Under the pieces are notes generated by a model, which saw nothing but the letters and a program-made list of their open reading frames with translations, did no database searches and had not been told where the DNA came from. A program made the translations under genes and the position numbers. Below, piece after piece: positions 44,212 to 53,518 of a stretch of DNA of 64,000 nt. How positions within the stretch are numbered: position 1 is the first letter of the stretch; every line of letters begins with the position of its first letter. The DNA is taken from NCBI RefSeq assembly GCF_000621505.1, contig NZ_JHYD01000025.1, positions 62,001 through 126,000 of the forward strand. The letters are read 5' to 3'. The DNA comes from Ruminiclostridium cellobioparum DSM 1351 = ATCC 15832. GTDB taxonomy: Bacteria > Bacillota > Clostridia > Acetivibrionales > DSM-1351.

Positions 44212-45477
44212 CTAAAACTTAAATTGCGGCAGATACATTTTATTTGCTTCCAATAGCTCCGGAATCAGCTTTTCCACCAAGTCATATTCTCTGACAAGAG
44301 GATGAGCCAATAGAGCCAGCTTTGCTTTCCTTACATTACCTTCAACTGCTGACTCCACTGCAAGCTGCTCGTAATTTTTTACTGCTGAAATTAGTCCCCA
44401 GCACATTTCGGGTATATTAGCTACATTTAAAGGTGAGATGCCCCTTTTATTGACGAGACAGCCTATTTCCACAACTGCAGTATCAGGCAAGAATTTTATT
44501 GCACCGTTATTAGGGACATTAACCACCATAGCTGTATCAATATTGTTGTAAATTGCATTTACAAATCCGATGGCAACCTCTGAATATCCGCCGCCGCCTC
44601 TTTTTGAAAGTGCTGCCGGTTTTAAGAAGTTATTCTGGTCAGCGTAGGCATCATAGACCTCCTTTTCAAGCAACATTACTTCTTCACCACGGGTACGAGG
44701 ACGACTCAGTATCTTGTTTACCTTTTCGGAAGTATGATAATAATATTGAAGATAAGGACTTGGAATTACGCCCAGTAATTTTACCAGTTCCAAATCTACG
44801 TCAGTATTTTCACCTGCTATTTTGAGAAATTCATCTTCTGTAACCGGACGTCCATCAATTGTAATATTGCTTATAAAATTCATGTGATTGAGTCCGGCAT
44901 AATCATACTGAACTCTGTCATAAGAAATACCAAGAGATCTTTTCGCCCACATTTTAGGGAAAATGCCTCCCGAACAGAAACCGGCAATATTAGCTTTTGT
45001 GCAGCGGGTAACCGCCTCTGTAACCAGTCCTGTCGGATTAGTATAATTGATCAGCCAGCCGGTCGGAGACAATTCTTCCATTTTCCTTGCCACATCCAGC
45101 ATGACGGGTATTGTTCGCATTGCCTTCATCATTCCGCCTGCACCGGTAGTCTCCTGTCCCACAAGATGGTATTTCAACGGTATCTTTTCATCAAGAACCC
45201 TTTGCCGGTTACCCCCAACCCTAATTTGCGTATCTACAAAGTCTGCGCCATACAACGCTTTGTCTAAATCCAATGTTGATTTAATATCAACCTCCATTCC
45301 TAAATGCTTTGCAAATCTTTTGCAGAATCCGGTCATTATATCTAGGCGTTCCTCATTGATGTCATAAAGCATAATCTCTCTAACCGGCAATTCCTCTCTC
45401 CTTTGGGACAGTTCTTCCAATAGTTCCGGTGTGTAGGAACTTCCAGCTCCTACAATTGTAAATTTAATGTCACTCAT
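44212..45477 (-). CDS. Glycoside hydrolase family 4 (6-phospho-beta-glucosidase-like)
   Basis: 421 aa from ATG 45477, preceded by GGAGG at 12 bases. NAD- and metal-dependent GH4 enzyme: dinucleotide loop FTIVGAGSSYTPELLEEL, YDINEERLDIM, NYTNPTGLVTEAV, the metal-binding Cys in GFCSGG and His in GLNHMNF. GH4 beta-glucosidases normally cleave 6-phospho disaccharides delivered by a PTS. Here the transporter is an ABC system and a kinase gene follows, so either the kinase acts on the disaccharide first or this enzyme accepts an unphosphorylated substrate. First structural gene after the LacI regulator. Confidence 0.9.
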   Translation of the reverse strand: MSDIKFTIVGAGSSYTPELLEELSQRREELPVREIMLYDINEERLDIMTGFCKRFAKHLGMEVDIKSTLDLDKALYGADFVDTQIRVGGNRQRVLDEKIPLKYHLVGQETTGAGGMMKAMRTIPVMLDVARKMEELSPTGWLINYTNPTGLVTEAVTRCTKANIAGFCSGGIFPKMWAKRSLGISYDRVQYDYAGLNHMNFISNITIDGRPVTEDEFLKIAGENTDVDLELVKLLGVIPSPYLQYYYHTSEKVNKILSRPRTRGEEVMLLEKEVYDAYADQNNFLKPAALSKRGGGGYSEVAIGFVNAIYNNIDTAMVVNVPNNGAIKFLPDTAVVEIGCLVNKRGISPLNVANIPEMCWGLISAVKNYEQLAVESAVEGNVRKAKLALLAHPLVREYDLVEKLIPELLEANKMYLPQFKF

Positions 45478-45510
45478 AGTCTTGCTTTGCCTCCAATATG
45501 AAATAATTTT

Positions 45511-45526
45511 TGTGTAACGATACACA
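45511..45526. promoter_or_regulatory. LacI-type operator before the GH4 gene
   Basis: TGTGTAACGATACACA is a near-perfect palindrome 34 bases upstream of the GH4 start. It shares TGT.TA.CGATACACA with the site before the regulator gene, so both are likely bound by that LacI-family protein. Confidence 0.75.
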
Positions 45527-45620
45527 TTTTCTTTTAAGTTAATTCCTATCAGTTAAAACCAATAGGAATCTCATTATGAAAAAGATTAAATGCTGATTTG
45601 ACCCTTTAATATATCTCTCT

Positions 45621-46634
45621 TTATTCTTTTGTAGTCTCTCGGATAATCAGTTCTGGGTAATACAACAGTTTTTGTTTTTCCGGTGTTATATGATTAATAT
45701 CTGAAATCAGCATGGTTACCGCTGATTCGCCCATTTTATACAGCGGCTGGCTTAGAGTAGTTAATTTCTTTAATTTTCTATCAATATCATGAGGCTTATC
45801 ATTGTCAAAGCCAACAATTTTAATGTCTTCAGGAATTCTGATTGAGTAATCCTCAAGGGCCATCATACCACCAAAAGCAGTGGTATCAGCACCAAAATAA
45901 AATGCATCCGGCAGCTGGCCTCTTCCGTTTTTTTCTATAAACGCTTTTACAGCCTCATATCCTGATTCTACAGAAAAATCTGCCATCAATATCATATTAC
46001 TATTTACAGTAAACCCCTTGTTCTGCATGGCTTTTATGTAACCATCCCGCCTGTCTACAGAAGCTTTTATGGTCATATCTCCTGTAACATGGTATATATT
46101 TCGGCAACCAATTTCAACCAAATGCTCAATAGCCAGCTTGGAACCAAAAGCATTGTCTACTACAACGTTGTTTATATTAACACCTTCCACTTCATTTTCC
46201 ACCACTATAAATGGAAAATTAGATACAGAAAGCTCTTTAATCAATTTTTCATCACTCAGACTGCTGCCGTAAATTATGACTCCATCCGCCCGTCCTTGAG
46301 ATAAGAATTTTATGTACTTACTTTTCAGTTCCATACTATTCCTGCCGCTGCAGAATATAACATCATAATCTGATTTTGTAATCGAATGCTCTATTCCCTT
46401 AATTAAATCAAAGAAATAAGGCTCGCACAAATTATCAAGAACAACTCCAATGATATGCGTTTTCTGTAACACCAGAGAACGCGCAATTGCATTAGGTGTG
46501 TAGTTTAATTCTTTCATTGCAGACAGTATTTTTTCTTTGGATTTGTCACTGACACCTTTTTGACCATTAATCACACGTGATACTAATGTCTTGGAAACAC
46601 CGGCCAATTCTGCAACATCATATAAGCTAGACAT
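45621..46634 (-). CDS. LacI-family transcriptional regulator of the amino-sugar operon
   Basis: 337 aa from ATG 46634 (GGAGG five bases upstream); the longer frame from 46697 runs through the operator. N-terminal helix-turn-helix SLYDVAELAGVSKTLVSRVI and hinge IARSLV. The C-terminal sugar-binding domain is of the periplasmic-binding type (VIIYGSSLSD, IVVENEVEGV, DAFYFGADTTAFGGM, KIVGFDNDKP). The two matching operators at 45511 and 46652 suggest it represses both itself and the GH4-to-nagB genes and is released by an amino-sugar inducer. Confidence 0.92.
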   Translation of the reverse strand: MSSLYDVAELAGVSKTLVSRVINGQKGVSDKSKEKILSAMKELNYTPNAIARSLVLQKTHIIGVVLDNLCEPYFFDLIKGIEHSITKSDYDVIFCSGRNSMELKSKYIKFLSQGRADGVIIYGSSLSDEKLIKELSVSNFPFIVVENEVEGVNINNVVVDNAFGSKLAIEHLVEIGCRNIYHVTGDMTIKASVDRRDGYIKAMQNKGFTVNSNMILMADFSVESGYEAVKAFIEKNGRGQLPDAFYFGADTTAFGGMMALEDYSIRIPEDIKIVGFDNDKPHDIDRKLKKLTTLSQPLYKMGESAVTMLISDINHITPEKQKLLYYPELIIRETTKE

Positions 46635-46651
46635 AGTGACCTCCAGTCCAA

Positions 46652-46667
46652 TGTTTATCGATACACA
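46652..46667. promoter_or_regulatory. LacI-type operator before the regulator gene
   Basis: TGTTTATCGATACACA lies 17 bases upstream of the regulator start and matches 14 of 16 bases of the site at 45511. Its position next to the ribosome site fits autorepression. Confidence 0.72.
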
Positions 46668-46772
46668 TATCATATTAGAATATTTTTGCTTTGTCAATAG
46701 AATTTAATGTATTTATAAAATCTATCATTGATCAACTGTTTATGAGAGTTCAAAATTAGATAAAAACAGCAA

Positions 46773-46798
46773 AACGGCATAGCCAAAACTGACTATGC
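46773..46798 (-). terminator. Terminator after the aminopeptidase gene
   Basis: On the minus strand GCATAG and CTATGC form a stem around a 10-base loop, followed by CGTTTTGCTGTTTTT. It lies about 95 bases after the M29 aminopeptidase stop. Confidence 0.55.
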
Positions 46799-46892
46799 TG
46801 TGTGCTGTACACATATTTCCTTATTGTGTCGTGCCTTTGAGACAAACTATTGCTATTTCCATTTGATCAAAACCTTTCAGCTCAGCGATTGT

Positions 46893-48008
46893 TTACTTCA
46901 AATTCTCCGGGTTCAGTCCCTGCAATTCCCCGGGTACAAAGAGTCCGTCCTTTCTGATGAGCTTGTCGTCAAACCAGATCTCTCCTCCGCCGTATTCCGG
47001 TCTCTGAATAAATACCAGATCCCAATGGATAGAGGATTTGTTTCCGTTTGGAGCATCTTCATAGCAGCTCCCGGGGGTAAAGTGGATACTGCCCCTTATC
47101 TTTTCATCAAAGAGAGTGTCCTTCATTGGCGTTTCAATGAACGGATTCACCCCTATTGCAAACTCTCCGATATATCTGGCCGATTCGTCGGTATCAAGTA
47201 TCTCATTTACACGTTCGGTATTATTGGCTGTTGCTTTGATTATTTTGCCGTTCTTAAACTCAAAGCATATATTCTCAAAGGTTACTCCCTGGTAAACGGC
47301 TGGGCAGTTGTAGGTTATAACTCCATTGACCGAATCCCTCACCGGCGCCGTGTAAACCTCCCCGTCAGGAATATTCAGCTTTCCGTCGCATTTGATTGCG
47401 GGGATACCTTTGATTGAGAAGGTCAAATCGCTACCCTTGCCTGTGATTCTCACCCGGTCTGTGGCTTCCATCATTTTTACCAATGGGTCCATTGCGGCAG
47501 ACATCTTCCTGTAGTCCAGGTTGCAGACATCGAAATAGAAATCCTCGAAGTATTCCGTGGGCATATTGGCCAGCTGTGCCATTGAATGGCTGGGATATCT
47601 CATAACAACCCATCTGGTGTGGTTTACCCTCTGTTCCGAATGGACCGGCTTATTAAAGAGTGACATGTAAATCTTCATCTTCTCAGATGGAACAGTCCCC
47701 TTCTCACTGACGTTATCACCCGATCTGATTCCGATATATGCATCCATGTCCTTCATGCGTGCCAGCTCGTATCGGGCCATATCCTCCATCTGTTCCTCGG
47801 TGCACTGTTCCAAAAGCACTCTCTCCAGCTCCGGGTTTTTGACCGTGAGGTATGGTATCCCTCCAACCTTGTAAGCCTCACGAATCAGAGCTCTTGACAG
47901 AGGTACCTCATTACCTATATTTTCAATGAGAATCTTTTCTCCGGGTTTTAATCCGCAGGAGTAATTTATAAGATTCTCTGCAAGTTTTTCTATACGCGGA
48001 TCCTTCAT
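46893..48008 (-). CDS. M29-family aminopeptidase (AmpS/PepS type)
   Basis: 371 aa. Metal-dependent exopeptidase that removes N-terminal residues from peptides in the cytoplasm. Metal ligands typical of the family can be seen: Glu in FENICFEF, Glu in YIGEFAIGVNP, His in GSIHFTPG, and the HWD in SSIHWDLVFI. The N-terminal domain starts with MKDPRIEKLAENLINYSCGL, as in other M29 enzymes. It lies 77 bases downstream of pepF on the same strand, so the two may form a peptide-degradation operon. Confidence 0.93.
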   Translation of the reverse strand: MKDPRIEKLAENLINYSCGLKPGEKILIENIGNEVPLSRALIREAYKVGGIPYLTVKNPELERVLLEQCTEEQMEDMARYELARMKDMDAYIGIRSGDNVSEKGTVPSEKMKIYMSLFNKPVHSEQRVNHTRWVVMRYPSHSMAQLANMPTEYFEDFYFDVCNLDYRKMSAAMDPLVKMMEATDRVRITGKGSDLTFSIKGIPAIKCDGKLNIPDGEVYTAPVRDSVNGVITYNCPAVYQGVTFENICFEFKNGKIIKATANNTERVNEILDTDESARYIGEFAIGVNPFIETPMKDTLFDEKIRGSIHFTPGSCYEDAPNGNKSSIHWDLVFIQRPEYGGGEIWFDDKLIRKDGLFVPGELQGLNPENLK

Positions 48009-48085
48009 GTTATTTCCTCCAAATTAATAATAAATTTGTTCACTAAATACACTGAATATAAATTTAATAAATCTATAAATATCAA

Positions 48086-49891
48086 TTATTTTAAGAGCTC
48101 TTCCAGCTCATCCAGTGTCTTTTCAAACACATTCAGGGCATCCTGGATAGGCTGTGGAGTTGAAAGATCCACACCGGCAATTTTTAACAGCTCCAGAGGA
48201 TAATTTGATCCGCCGCTCTTCAGGAATTCCAGGTATTTATCAACTGCCGGCTTTCCTTCGGTAAGGATCTTTTCTGCTATGGCTGTTGCCGAGGAGAAAC
48301 CCGTAGCATATTTATATACATAGAAGCTGCTGTAGAAATGAGGTATCCTGGACCATTCCATTGCTATGTCCTCGTCAACGGTTACAGCTTCACCGAAGTA
48401 TTTTTTGTTGAGGCCGTAATAAATGTCGCTGAGCTCCTGGGCATTCAGAGCCTCTCCCTGTTCAACCTTTTCATGTATGATTTTCTCAAACTCGGCAAAC
48501 ATCACCTGTCTGAATACAGTTCCTCTGAATTCCTCCAGGTAGTGGTTCAATAAATACGCCTTCTCCTGTTTGCTTGAAGCTCTGGGCAGCAGGTATCTCA
48601 TAAGAAGTGATTCATTTACCGTTGAAGCCACTTCAGCAACAAATATTTTGTACTCCGAATACACATAGGGCTGGGTCATATTGGTATAGTAGGAGTGAAG
48701 CGCATGGCCCATCTCATGTGCCAGCGTGAATACATCGTTTATTTTATTCTGGTAGTTGAGCAGAACATAGGGATGTGTCTTGTAAGCACCCCACGCATAT
48801 GCACCGCTGGTCTTGCCTTCATTTTCATACACATCTATCCATGCCGAGTTCATTCCCTTTTGCAGATATCCTATATATTCCTCACCCAAGGGCTTCAATG
48901 CCTCGGCTACTATTGTCCTGGCCTCTTCATAGGGTATCTTCTTGTCAAATTCCTCAACCATGGGAACATATAGATCATACATGTGAAGCTCTTCCAGCTT
49001 CAGGACTTTTTTACGCAGCTTCAGGTATCTGTCCAGCAAGGGCAGGTTTTTATTGACTGTATCTATGAGCGTTGTATAAACATCCACCGGAATATTGTCA
49101 TTGTCCAGCGAGGCCTCCAACGCAGAGGGATATTTGCGTACAAGCGAATAGAACCTGTTTTTCTTGACATTGCCTGTAAGAGAGGCCGCCAATGTGTTTT
49201 TCATCTTTTTATATGAACTGTAAACAGCTTCAAAGGCATCTTTTCTCACCCTTCTGTCCTTGCTCTCCAGAAATGCGTTGTATCTTCCCTTGGTTACCTC
49301 GATCTCTTCCCCCTCTTCATCCTTTATGTAGGGGAATTTGATGTCGGCGTTATTGAACATTGTAAACACATCTCCGCCAATATCAGATATTTCAGCCGAC
49401 ATGGCCAGTATCTGTTCTTCCTTTTCGGATAAGATGTGCTCCTTCTGCCTTAAATTCTCTTTAATCGAAAACATATAGACAGACAGTTCCTTATCAGAGT
49501 TTACATATGAAAGCAGTGTCTCCTCGGGAATACTGAGCATTTCGGGCACTATATAGGAAATAGCCGCAAAAACTTCCGTTGCAAGGGAGGATGCTCTGTC
49601 GGTCAGAGCCTGATAGGTGGCATCCCCGTTATTTTCATCCCTCTTCATTCTGGCATAGACAAAAACCTTATCATTCAAAGATAACAGTTCATCACTTTTT
49701 TTGAAGCATTCCAGCAGTCTTTGTGCACTCTCTGCCAGCTTGCCCTGCAGGCCCTTTATCTGCTCCGCCAGTTCCTTTACCTTTTTGAAGTCCTGCTCCC
49801 ATAAGGAGTTATCGCTATAAATATCCTCCAGCTTCCATTTGAATTTGGAGTCGATATCCTGCCTCTTTGGTAATGCTTTGTTTGAAGCCAT
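48086..49891 (-). CDS. pepF: Oligoendopeptidase F (M3B)
   Basis: 601 aa, standard length. Zinc metallopeptidase that cuts short peptides in the cytoplasm. The active site TLAHEMGHALHSYY carries HExxH, and the third ligand Glu is in FVAEVASTVNESLL. The N-terminal helical domain starts FKWKLEDIYSDNSLWEQDF, the family hallmark. Preceded by GGAGG. It heads the unit with the M29 aminopeptidase and is divergent from the SPFH gene. Confidence 0.95.
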   Translation of the reverse strand: MASNKALPKRQDIDSKFKWKLEDIYSDNSLWEQDFKKVKELAEQIKGLQGKLAESAQRLLECFKKSDELLSLNDKVFVYARMKRDENNGDATYQALTDRASSLATEVFAAISYIVPEMLSIPEETLLSYVNSDKELSVYMFSIKENLRQKEHILSEKEEQILAMSAEISDIGGDVFTMFNNADIKFPYIKDEEGEEIEVTKGRYNAFLESKDRRVRKDAFEAVYSSYKKMKNTLAASLTGNVKKNRFYSLVRKYPSALEASLDNDNIPVDVYTTLIDTVNKNLPLLDRYLKLRKKVLKLEELHMYDLYVPMVEEFDKKIPYEEARTIVAEALKPLGEEYIGYLQKGMNSAWIDVYENEGKTSGAYAWGAYKTHPYVLLNYQNKINDVFTLAHEMGHALHSYYTNMTQPYVYSEYKIFVAEVASTVNESLLMRYLLPRASSKQEKAYLLNHYLEEFRGTVFRQVMFAEFEKIIHEKVEQGEALNAQELSDIYYGLNKKYFGEAVTVDEDIAMEWSRIPHFYSSFYVYKYATGFSSATAIAEKILTEGKPAVDKYLEFLKSGGSNYPLELLKIAGVDLSTPQPIQDALNVFEKTLDELEELLK

Positions 49892-50328
49892 ATTTACTAC
49901 CTCCGTCTTATTAATTTACTGTGTTTTACACACGCAAAAATTTAAATCCCTTTCAAATAAACTCAAATACTAGTTTCTCATTTTTTCTAAAAAAACTTGC
50001 ATATACGTGTTTGAGAAATCATTTATATTTAATTATTATAGAACAACGGTGGATTATTTTCCACGGATTTCCTTAAAAATAACTCGTTATACCGGCTAAT
50101 TCTGCTTTCAACACCCTATAACTTTCAAATAAGTCTTTCCAATCAGGTTCCCTTTATTACAATTGCCATTTATTATCGGAACAGCCATAAATTAAAATGC
50201 GACAAAAGCGTTAATTTATCTGTTAAATATCACAAATTAAAGAATTTATGTTAAAGTATAAGAGTAAATGTTCTTTTAACTTTGGACACCAACAACAATT
50301 TGAATTAATTAAATATCCGGAGGTTACT
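49892..50328. other. Divergent intergenic region between pepF and the SPFH gene
   Basis: 437 AT-rich bases that must hold promoters in both directions. No repeat, RNA or ORF with a believable start stands out. The in-frame codons upstream of 50329 have no ribosome site and do not resemble the SPFH family N-terminus. Confidence 0.5.
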
Positions 50329-51405
50329 ATGGGTTTATTTGATTTCATCAAGTCTCAATTTATAGAAGTAATAGAATGGACCGATAACAGCTCAAATGTT
50401 ATGGTATATCGGTTCCCTGTTGAAAATAAGGAAATTAAAATGGGGGCTCAGCTCACCGTCAGAGAGTCGCAAATGGCAGTTTTTGTTGACGAAGGCCAGC
50501 TTACAGATGTTTTTACTCCTGGAAGCTATACTCTTGATACCCGGAATCTGCCCCTGCTTACCAAGCTTAAGTCCTGGAAGTACGGTTTCAATTCTCCTTT
50601 TAAATCAGAGGTATATTTTGTTAATACCAGGCAGTTTACAAATTGCAAATGGGGAACTACAAACCCTGTAATGATGAGAGATGCTGAATTCGGAATGCTG
50701 CGTATGAGAATGTTCGGCACTTATTCCTTCAAGGTGGTTGACCCATCGGTCTTCCTCAGAGAAGTTTTTGGAACTGCAAGTTTATTTACCGTCGAAGGGA
50801 TCACCGGACAGCTTAAAAGCAAGATTGTTTCAGGTATCTCCGATCTGCTGGCCGAGGCGGCTGTTCCGGCCCTGGATCTGGCTTCAAAATATGATGAAAT
50901 AGCTGCAATGTCCAGGAATAAGCTGGATAGTGGCTTTACAGAACTGGGCCTGACTCTGTCGTCACTTGTTATTGAAAACATTTCACTTCCCGAAGAAGTG
51001 GAAAAAGTGCTTGATAAGCGTACTTCAATGGGGATCATAGGCGACAGCCTGAATCAATATACTAAATATCAGGCAGCTGAATCCATAAGGGATGCCGCCC
51101 AAAATTCCGGCGGAGCTGCCGGTGCAGGTGTGGGGCTTGGAGCAGGAATGGGTCTGGGCAATATGTTTGCAGAAGCCTTTTCGGCAGGACAGCAAAAGCC
51201 TGCTGAACCAAAAGCTGCCGCACACACCCAGGAGCCCGGCACCGTAAAATGCTCTGCCTGCGGTGCTCAGCTTACGGCACAGGCAAAATTCTGCCTGGAG
51301 TGCGGAACCAAGGTACCACCCGCTTTTATTAAATGCGCAGGCTGCGGAAATGAGCTGCCGGGCGGCAGCAAGTTCTGTCCTGAATGCGGTCAGAAACAGC
51401 AATAG
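50329..51405 (+). CDS. SPFH-domain protein with two C-terminal zinc ribbons (YdjI-like)
   Basis: 358 aa from ATG 50329 with GGAGG five bases upstream. The N-terminus MGLFDFIKSQFIEVIEWTD and the following SPFH/band-7 core (MGAQLTVRESQMAVFVDEG) match the virion-core-protein-like family that includes B. subtilis YdjI. A Gly/Ala-rich linker (~260-300) leads to two zinc ribbons with CSACG/CLECG and CAGCG/CPECG. In B. subtilis the homologue is encoded with pspA and ydjGH in an envelope-stress operon. Here the next gene encodes a YdjG-like partner. It probably acts at the membrane as an oligomeric scaffold. Confidence 0.82.
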   Translation: MGLFDFIKSQFIEVIEWTDNSSNVMVYRFPVENKEIKMGAQLTVRESQMAVFVDEGQLTDVFTPGSYTLDTRNLPLLTKLKSWKYGFNSPFKSEVYFVNTRQFTNCKWGTTNPVMMRDAEFGMLRMRMFGTYSFKVVDPSVFLREVFGTASLFTVEGITGQLKSKIVSGISDLLAEAAVPALDLASKYDEIAAMSRNKLDSGFTELGLTLSSLVIENISLPEEVEKVLDKRTSMGIIGDSLNQYTKYQAAESIRDAAQNSGGAAGAGVGLGAGMGLGNMFAEAFSAGQQKPAEPKAAAHTQEPGTVKCSACGAQLTAQAKFCLECGTKVPPAFIKCAGCGNELPGGSKFCPECGQKQQ

Positions 51406-51442
51406 ATATACAGATACTCCGGATCCATGATATCCGTTACCA

Positions 51443-51489
51443 AAGTCAATTATGTTTGAAAGCCGAAAGCTTCCAAACATAATTGACTT
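51443..51489 (+). repeat. Perfect 16-bp hairpin between the SPFH and zinc-ribbon genes
   Basis: AAGTCAATTATGTTTG (51443-51458) is fully complementary to 51474-51489, with an inner AAGC/GCTT extension in the 15-base loop. There is no U-run after it, so an mRNA-stabilising or processing role is as likely as termination. Confidence 0.75.
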
Positions 51490-51534
51490 CAGGAATAACT
51501 GAATCCAGGCCCTTACAAATACGAGGTCACATAT

Positions 51535-52686
51535 ATGAGCGAACTAAATACCGGCAAGTCCGGCTCACGAATAAATGAGGAGGGTGTGCCCCAAACATCG
51601 GCCACCTCTTTTAAATGCCCCTCCTGCGGAGGGGTAATGGTTTTTGACCCAGAGTCCCAGAACCTGAAATGTGAATACTGCAAACATGTAATCAGCATGG
51701 AGGATACCCGTCAGCACCCCACTGCTTACGGGTTTGACAATGACCTTGAACTGGAGCCGCAGGTGTGGGGTGAAAAAAGCCATGCCGTGAAGTGCAGAAA
51801 CTGTGGTGCCGAAACGGTGTTTGATGCCTTCATCGTGGCTGACAGGTGCCCTTTCTGCGGCAACAGCAACATCCAGGAAGAGGTGATTACCACAGGCATA
51901 ATGCCCGAAGGTATCATTCCCTTTAAAATTAAATATGAAGCTGCCGTCGGTCTATACAGAAAGTGGCTGAAGGGAAAATGGCTGGCGCCGTCAAAACTCA
52001 GGAAGGGTGTCAACAGCCAGAATGTCCAGCTTACCGGCATGTATGTTCCCTGCTGGTCCTTTGATGCCGATACAAGCTCCTTTTATACGGCTATGGCCGG
52101 AGAACATTACTGGGTCACCGTGTACAGGACAGAGGTCCGGGACGGCAAGACAGAGCAGGTGGCACACCAGGAAATGCGTACCCGTTGGTATCCCGTATCG
52201 GGCCAGTATGTGGAGGACTTCAGAAATTATGTAGTGGACTCCTCAGTCCATATTGATGATGCCATGTACGCCCGAATCCTGCCCTATAATATGGAGGAAC
52301 TGACCCCGTACAAGCCCGAATACCTTTCCGGGTTTAAAGCTGAGCGTTATTCCGTAGATCTTAAAACCGGTTGGGAAACGGCGAAGGAACGGCTCTCCGG
52401 CTTTATTGCGCGAGGTATAGAGGCGCAGATCAATGCTGATGAAGTAAGAGATATACGGTTTAAAACAGCCTATGACAATAAGAAATACAAACATATCCTG
52501 CTGCCGCTGTGGTTCTCCTCCTTTAAATACAAAGATAAGAACTATGGCTATATGATCAATGGCCAAACCGGCAGGGTTGACGGAAAGTCTCCGTTGTCCC
52601 CGTGGAAAGTAGCCTTTCTGACTGCAGGTATTGTTGCTTTAACGGTTTTAGGCTATTATCTGATAAGTATGTACACCGGCAGATAG
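51535..52686 (+). CDS. Zinc-ribbon membrane protein, YdjG-like
   Basis: 383 aa, GAGG before the ATG. Two zinc ribbons at the N-terminus (CPSCGG...CEYC near residue 27 and CRNCG...CPFCG near residue 87), a long soluble domain (IIPFKIKYEAAVGLYRKWLK, MYVPCWSFDADT), and one C-terminal membrane helix (VAFLTAGIVALTVLGYYLI). This is the architecture of B. subtilis YdjG, which recruits the envelope-stress protein PspA. No pspA is present here, so only the pairing with the SPFH protein is supported. Confidence 0.78.
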   Translation: MSELNTGKSGSRINEEGVPQTSATSFKCPSCGGVMVFDPESQNLKCEYCKHVISMEDTRQHPTAYGFDNDLELEPQVWGEKSHAVKCRNCGAETVFDAFIVADRCPFCGNSNIQEEVITTGIMPEGIIPFKIKYEAAVGLYRKWLKGKWLAPSKLRKGVNSQNVQLTGMYVPCWSFDADTSSFYTAMAGEHYWVTVYRTEVRDGKTEQVAHQEMRTRWYPVSGQYVEDFRNYVVDSSVHIDDAMYARILPYNMEELTPYKPEYLSGFKAERYSVDLKTGWETAKERLSGFIARGIEAQINADEVRDIRFKTAYDNKKYKHILLPLWFSSFKYKDKNYGYMINGQTGRVDGKSPLSPWKVAFLTAGIVALTVLGYYLISMYTGR

Positions 52687-52826
52687 GTATAAATTAAAGT
52701 ATTGTACCGGTTAATTTTGCTCTTATCTTGCAGATAAACTTGCAGGTAAATAGGAATTATCCCTTAACCCGTTGACTTTTTCACCATTCGTGATATAATG
52801 TTAAAACGTCGGAAAGTTTATTATAC

Positions 52827-52903
52827 GCGCCCGTAGCTCAGTAGGATAGAGCGTCGGTTTCCTAAACCGCAGGTCGCACGTTCGAATCGTGTCGGGCGTA
52901 CCA
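52827..52903 (+). tRNA. tRNA-Arg (anticodon CCU)
   Basis: 77 bases including encoded CCA. Acceptor arms GCGCCCG and CGGGCGT, D-arm GCTCAGTAGGATAGAGC, anticodon loop TTCCTAA with CCT at its centre, T-arm CGCACGTTCGAATCGTG (TTCGAAT). Decodes AGG. It stands alone, followed by a terminator. tRNA genes of this type are common phage integration sites, and a tail-gene prophage begins 1.3 kb downstream. Confidence 0.95.
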
Positions 52904-52910
52904 GACAAAG

Positions 52911-52951
52911 CCGCTTGGCTGTAGAAATACAGTAAGCGGTATTTTTATTTT
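52911..52951 (+). terminator. Terminator after tRNA-Arg
   Basis: CCGCTT and AAGCGG enclose an inner stem CTGTA-GAAA-TACAG, followed by TATTTTTATTTT. It lies directly after the tRNA 3' end. Confidence 0.88.
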
Positions 52952-53089
52952 AAAAATCTTTGGATACCACTTTTTTGGGTTACATAATTTTTGCAATGAT
53001 TATAAAATAAACTCCCCTGGTTTTCAATCCCAGAGGAGCACTGTTACTATGTTCATATTATTTATTTTCTTAAGATTTAAAAATTTTTA

Positions 53090-53413
53090 TTAAAGTATAC
53101 GTATAATAGATATTACTGTCATGGCTATAGCAATGCCCAGCATTATTTTTCCCTGCTTCCTTGACGATTCATCATACTTGTATTGCGATTTATCTTGTTT
53201 ATTTTTGCTGAAAGTAATAATGCATGCAATGACTATACCTAACCATCCCCCCAGGATAGAACATATCCAGCCTATTACCAGTAATGGCGTTGAAGGTTTT
53301 TCGGCTGTCACTGCAGAATAAGAATCCACTACTGTTGATGTTCCGAAATCATATCCGCAATTACACCTTACAGCTCCTTCAGGATTATCAATATTGCAAT
53401 TTGGACATATCAT
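53090..53413 (-). CDS. Small zinc-ribbon membrane protein
   Basis: 107 aa. N-terminal double-Cys ribbon CPNCNIDNPEGAVRCNCG, then a linker and two hydrophobic segments (PLLVIGWICSILGGWLGIVI and IMLGIAIAMTVISIIRIL). Family not recognised beyond the general zinc-ribbon-plus-membrane architecture. Preceded by GGGGTC. It lies between the tRNA and the phage genes and could be host or phage cargo. Confidence 0.65.
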   Translation of the reverse strand: MICPNCNIDNPEGAVRCNCGYDFGTSTVVDSYSAVTAEKPSTPLLVIGWICSILGGWLGIVIACIITFSKNKQDKSQYKYDESSRKQGKIMLGIAIAMTVISIIRIL

Positions 53414-53518
53414 ATAGTTTGACCCCCTTAATATTTATACCTACAATCTAACATCGCCACCATAAAATTACAACATTTTTCTATATAATTTTTATAAATT
53501 GATACTAGAGACCTATAA

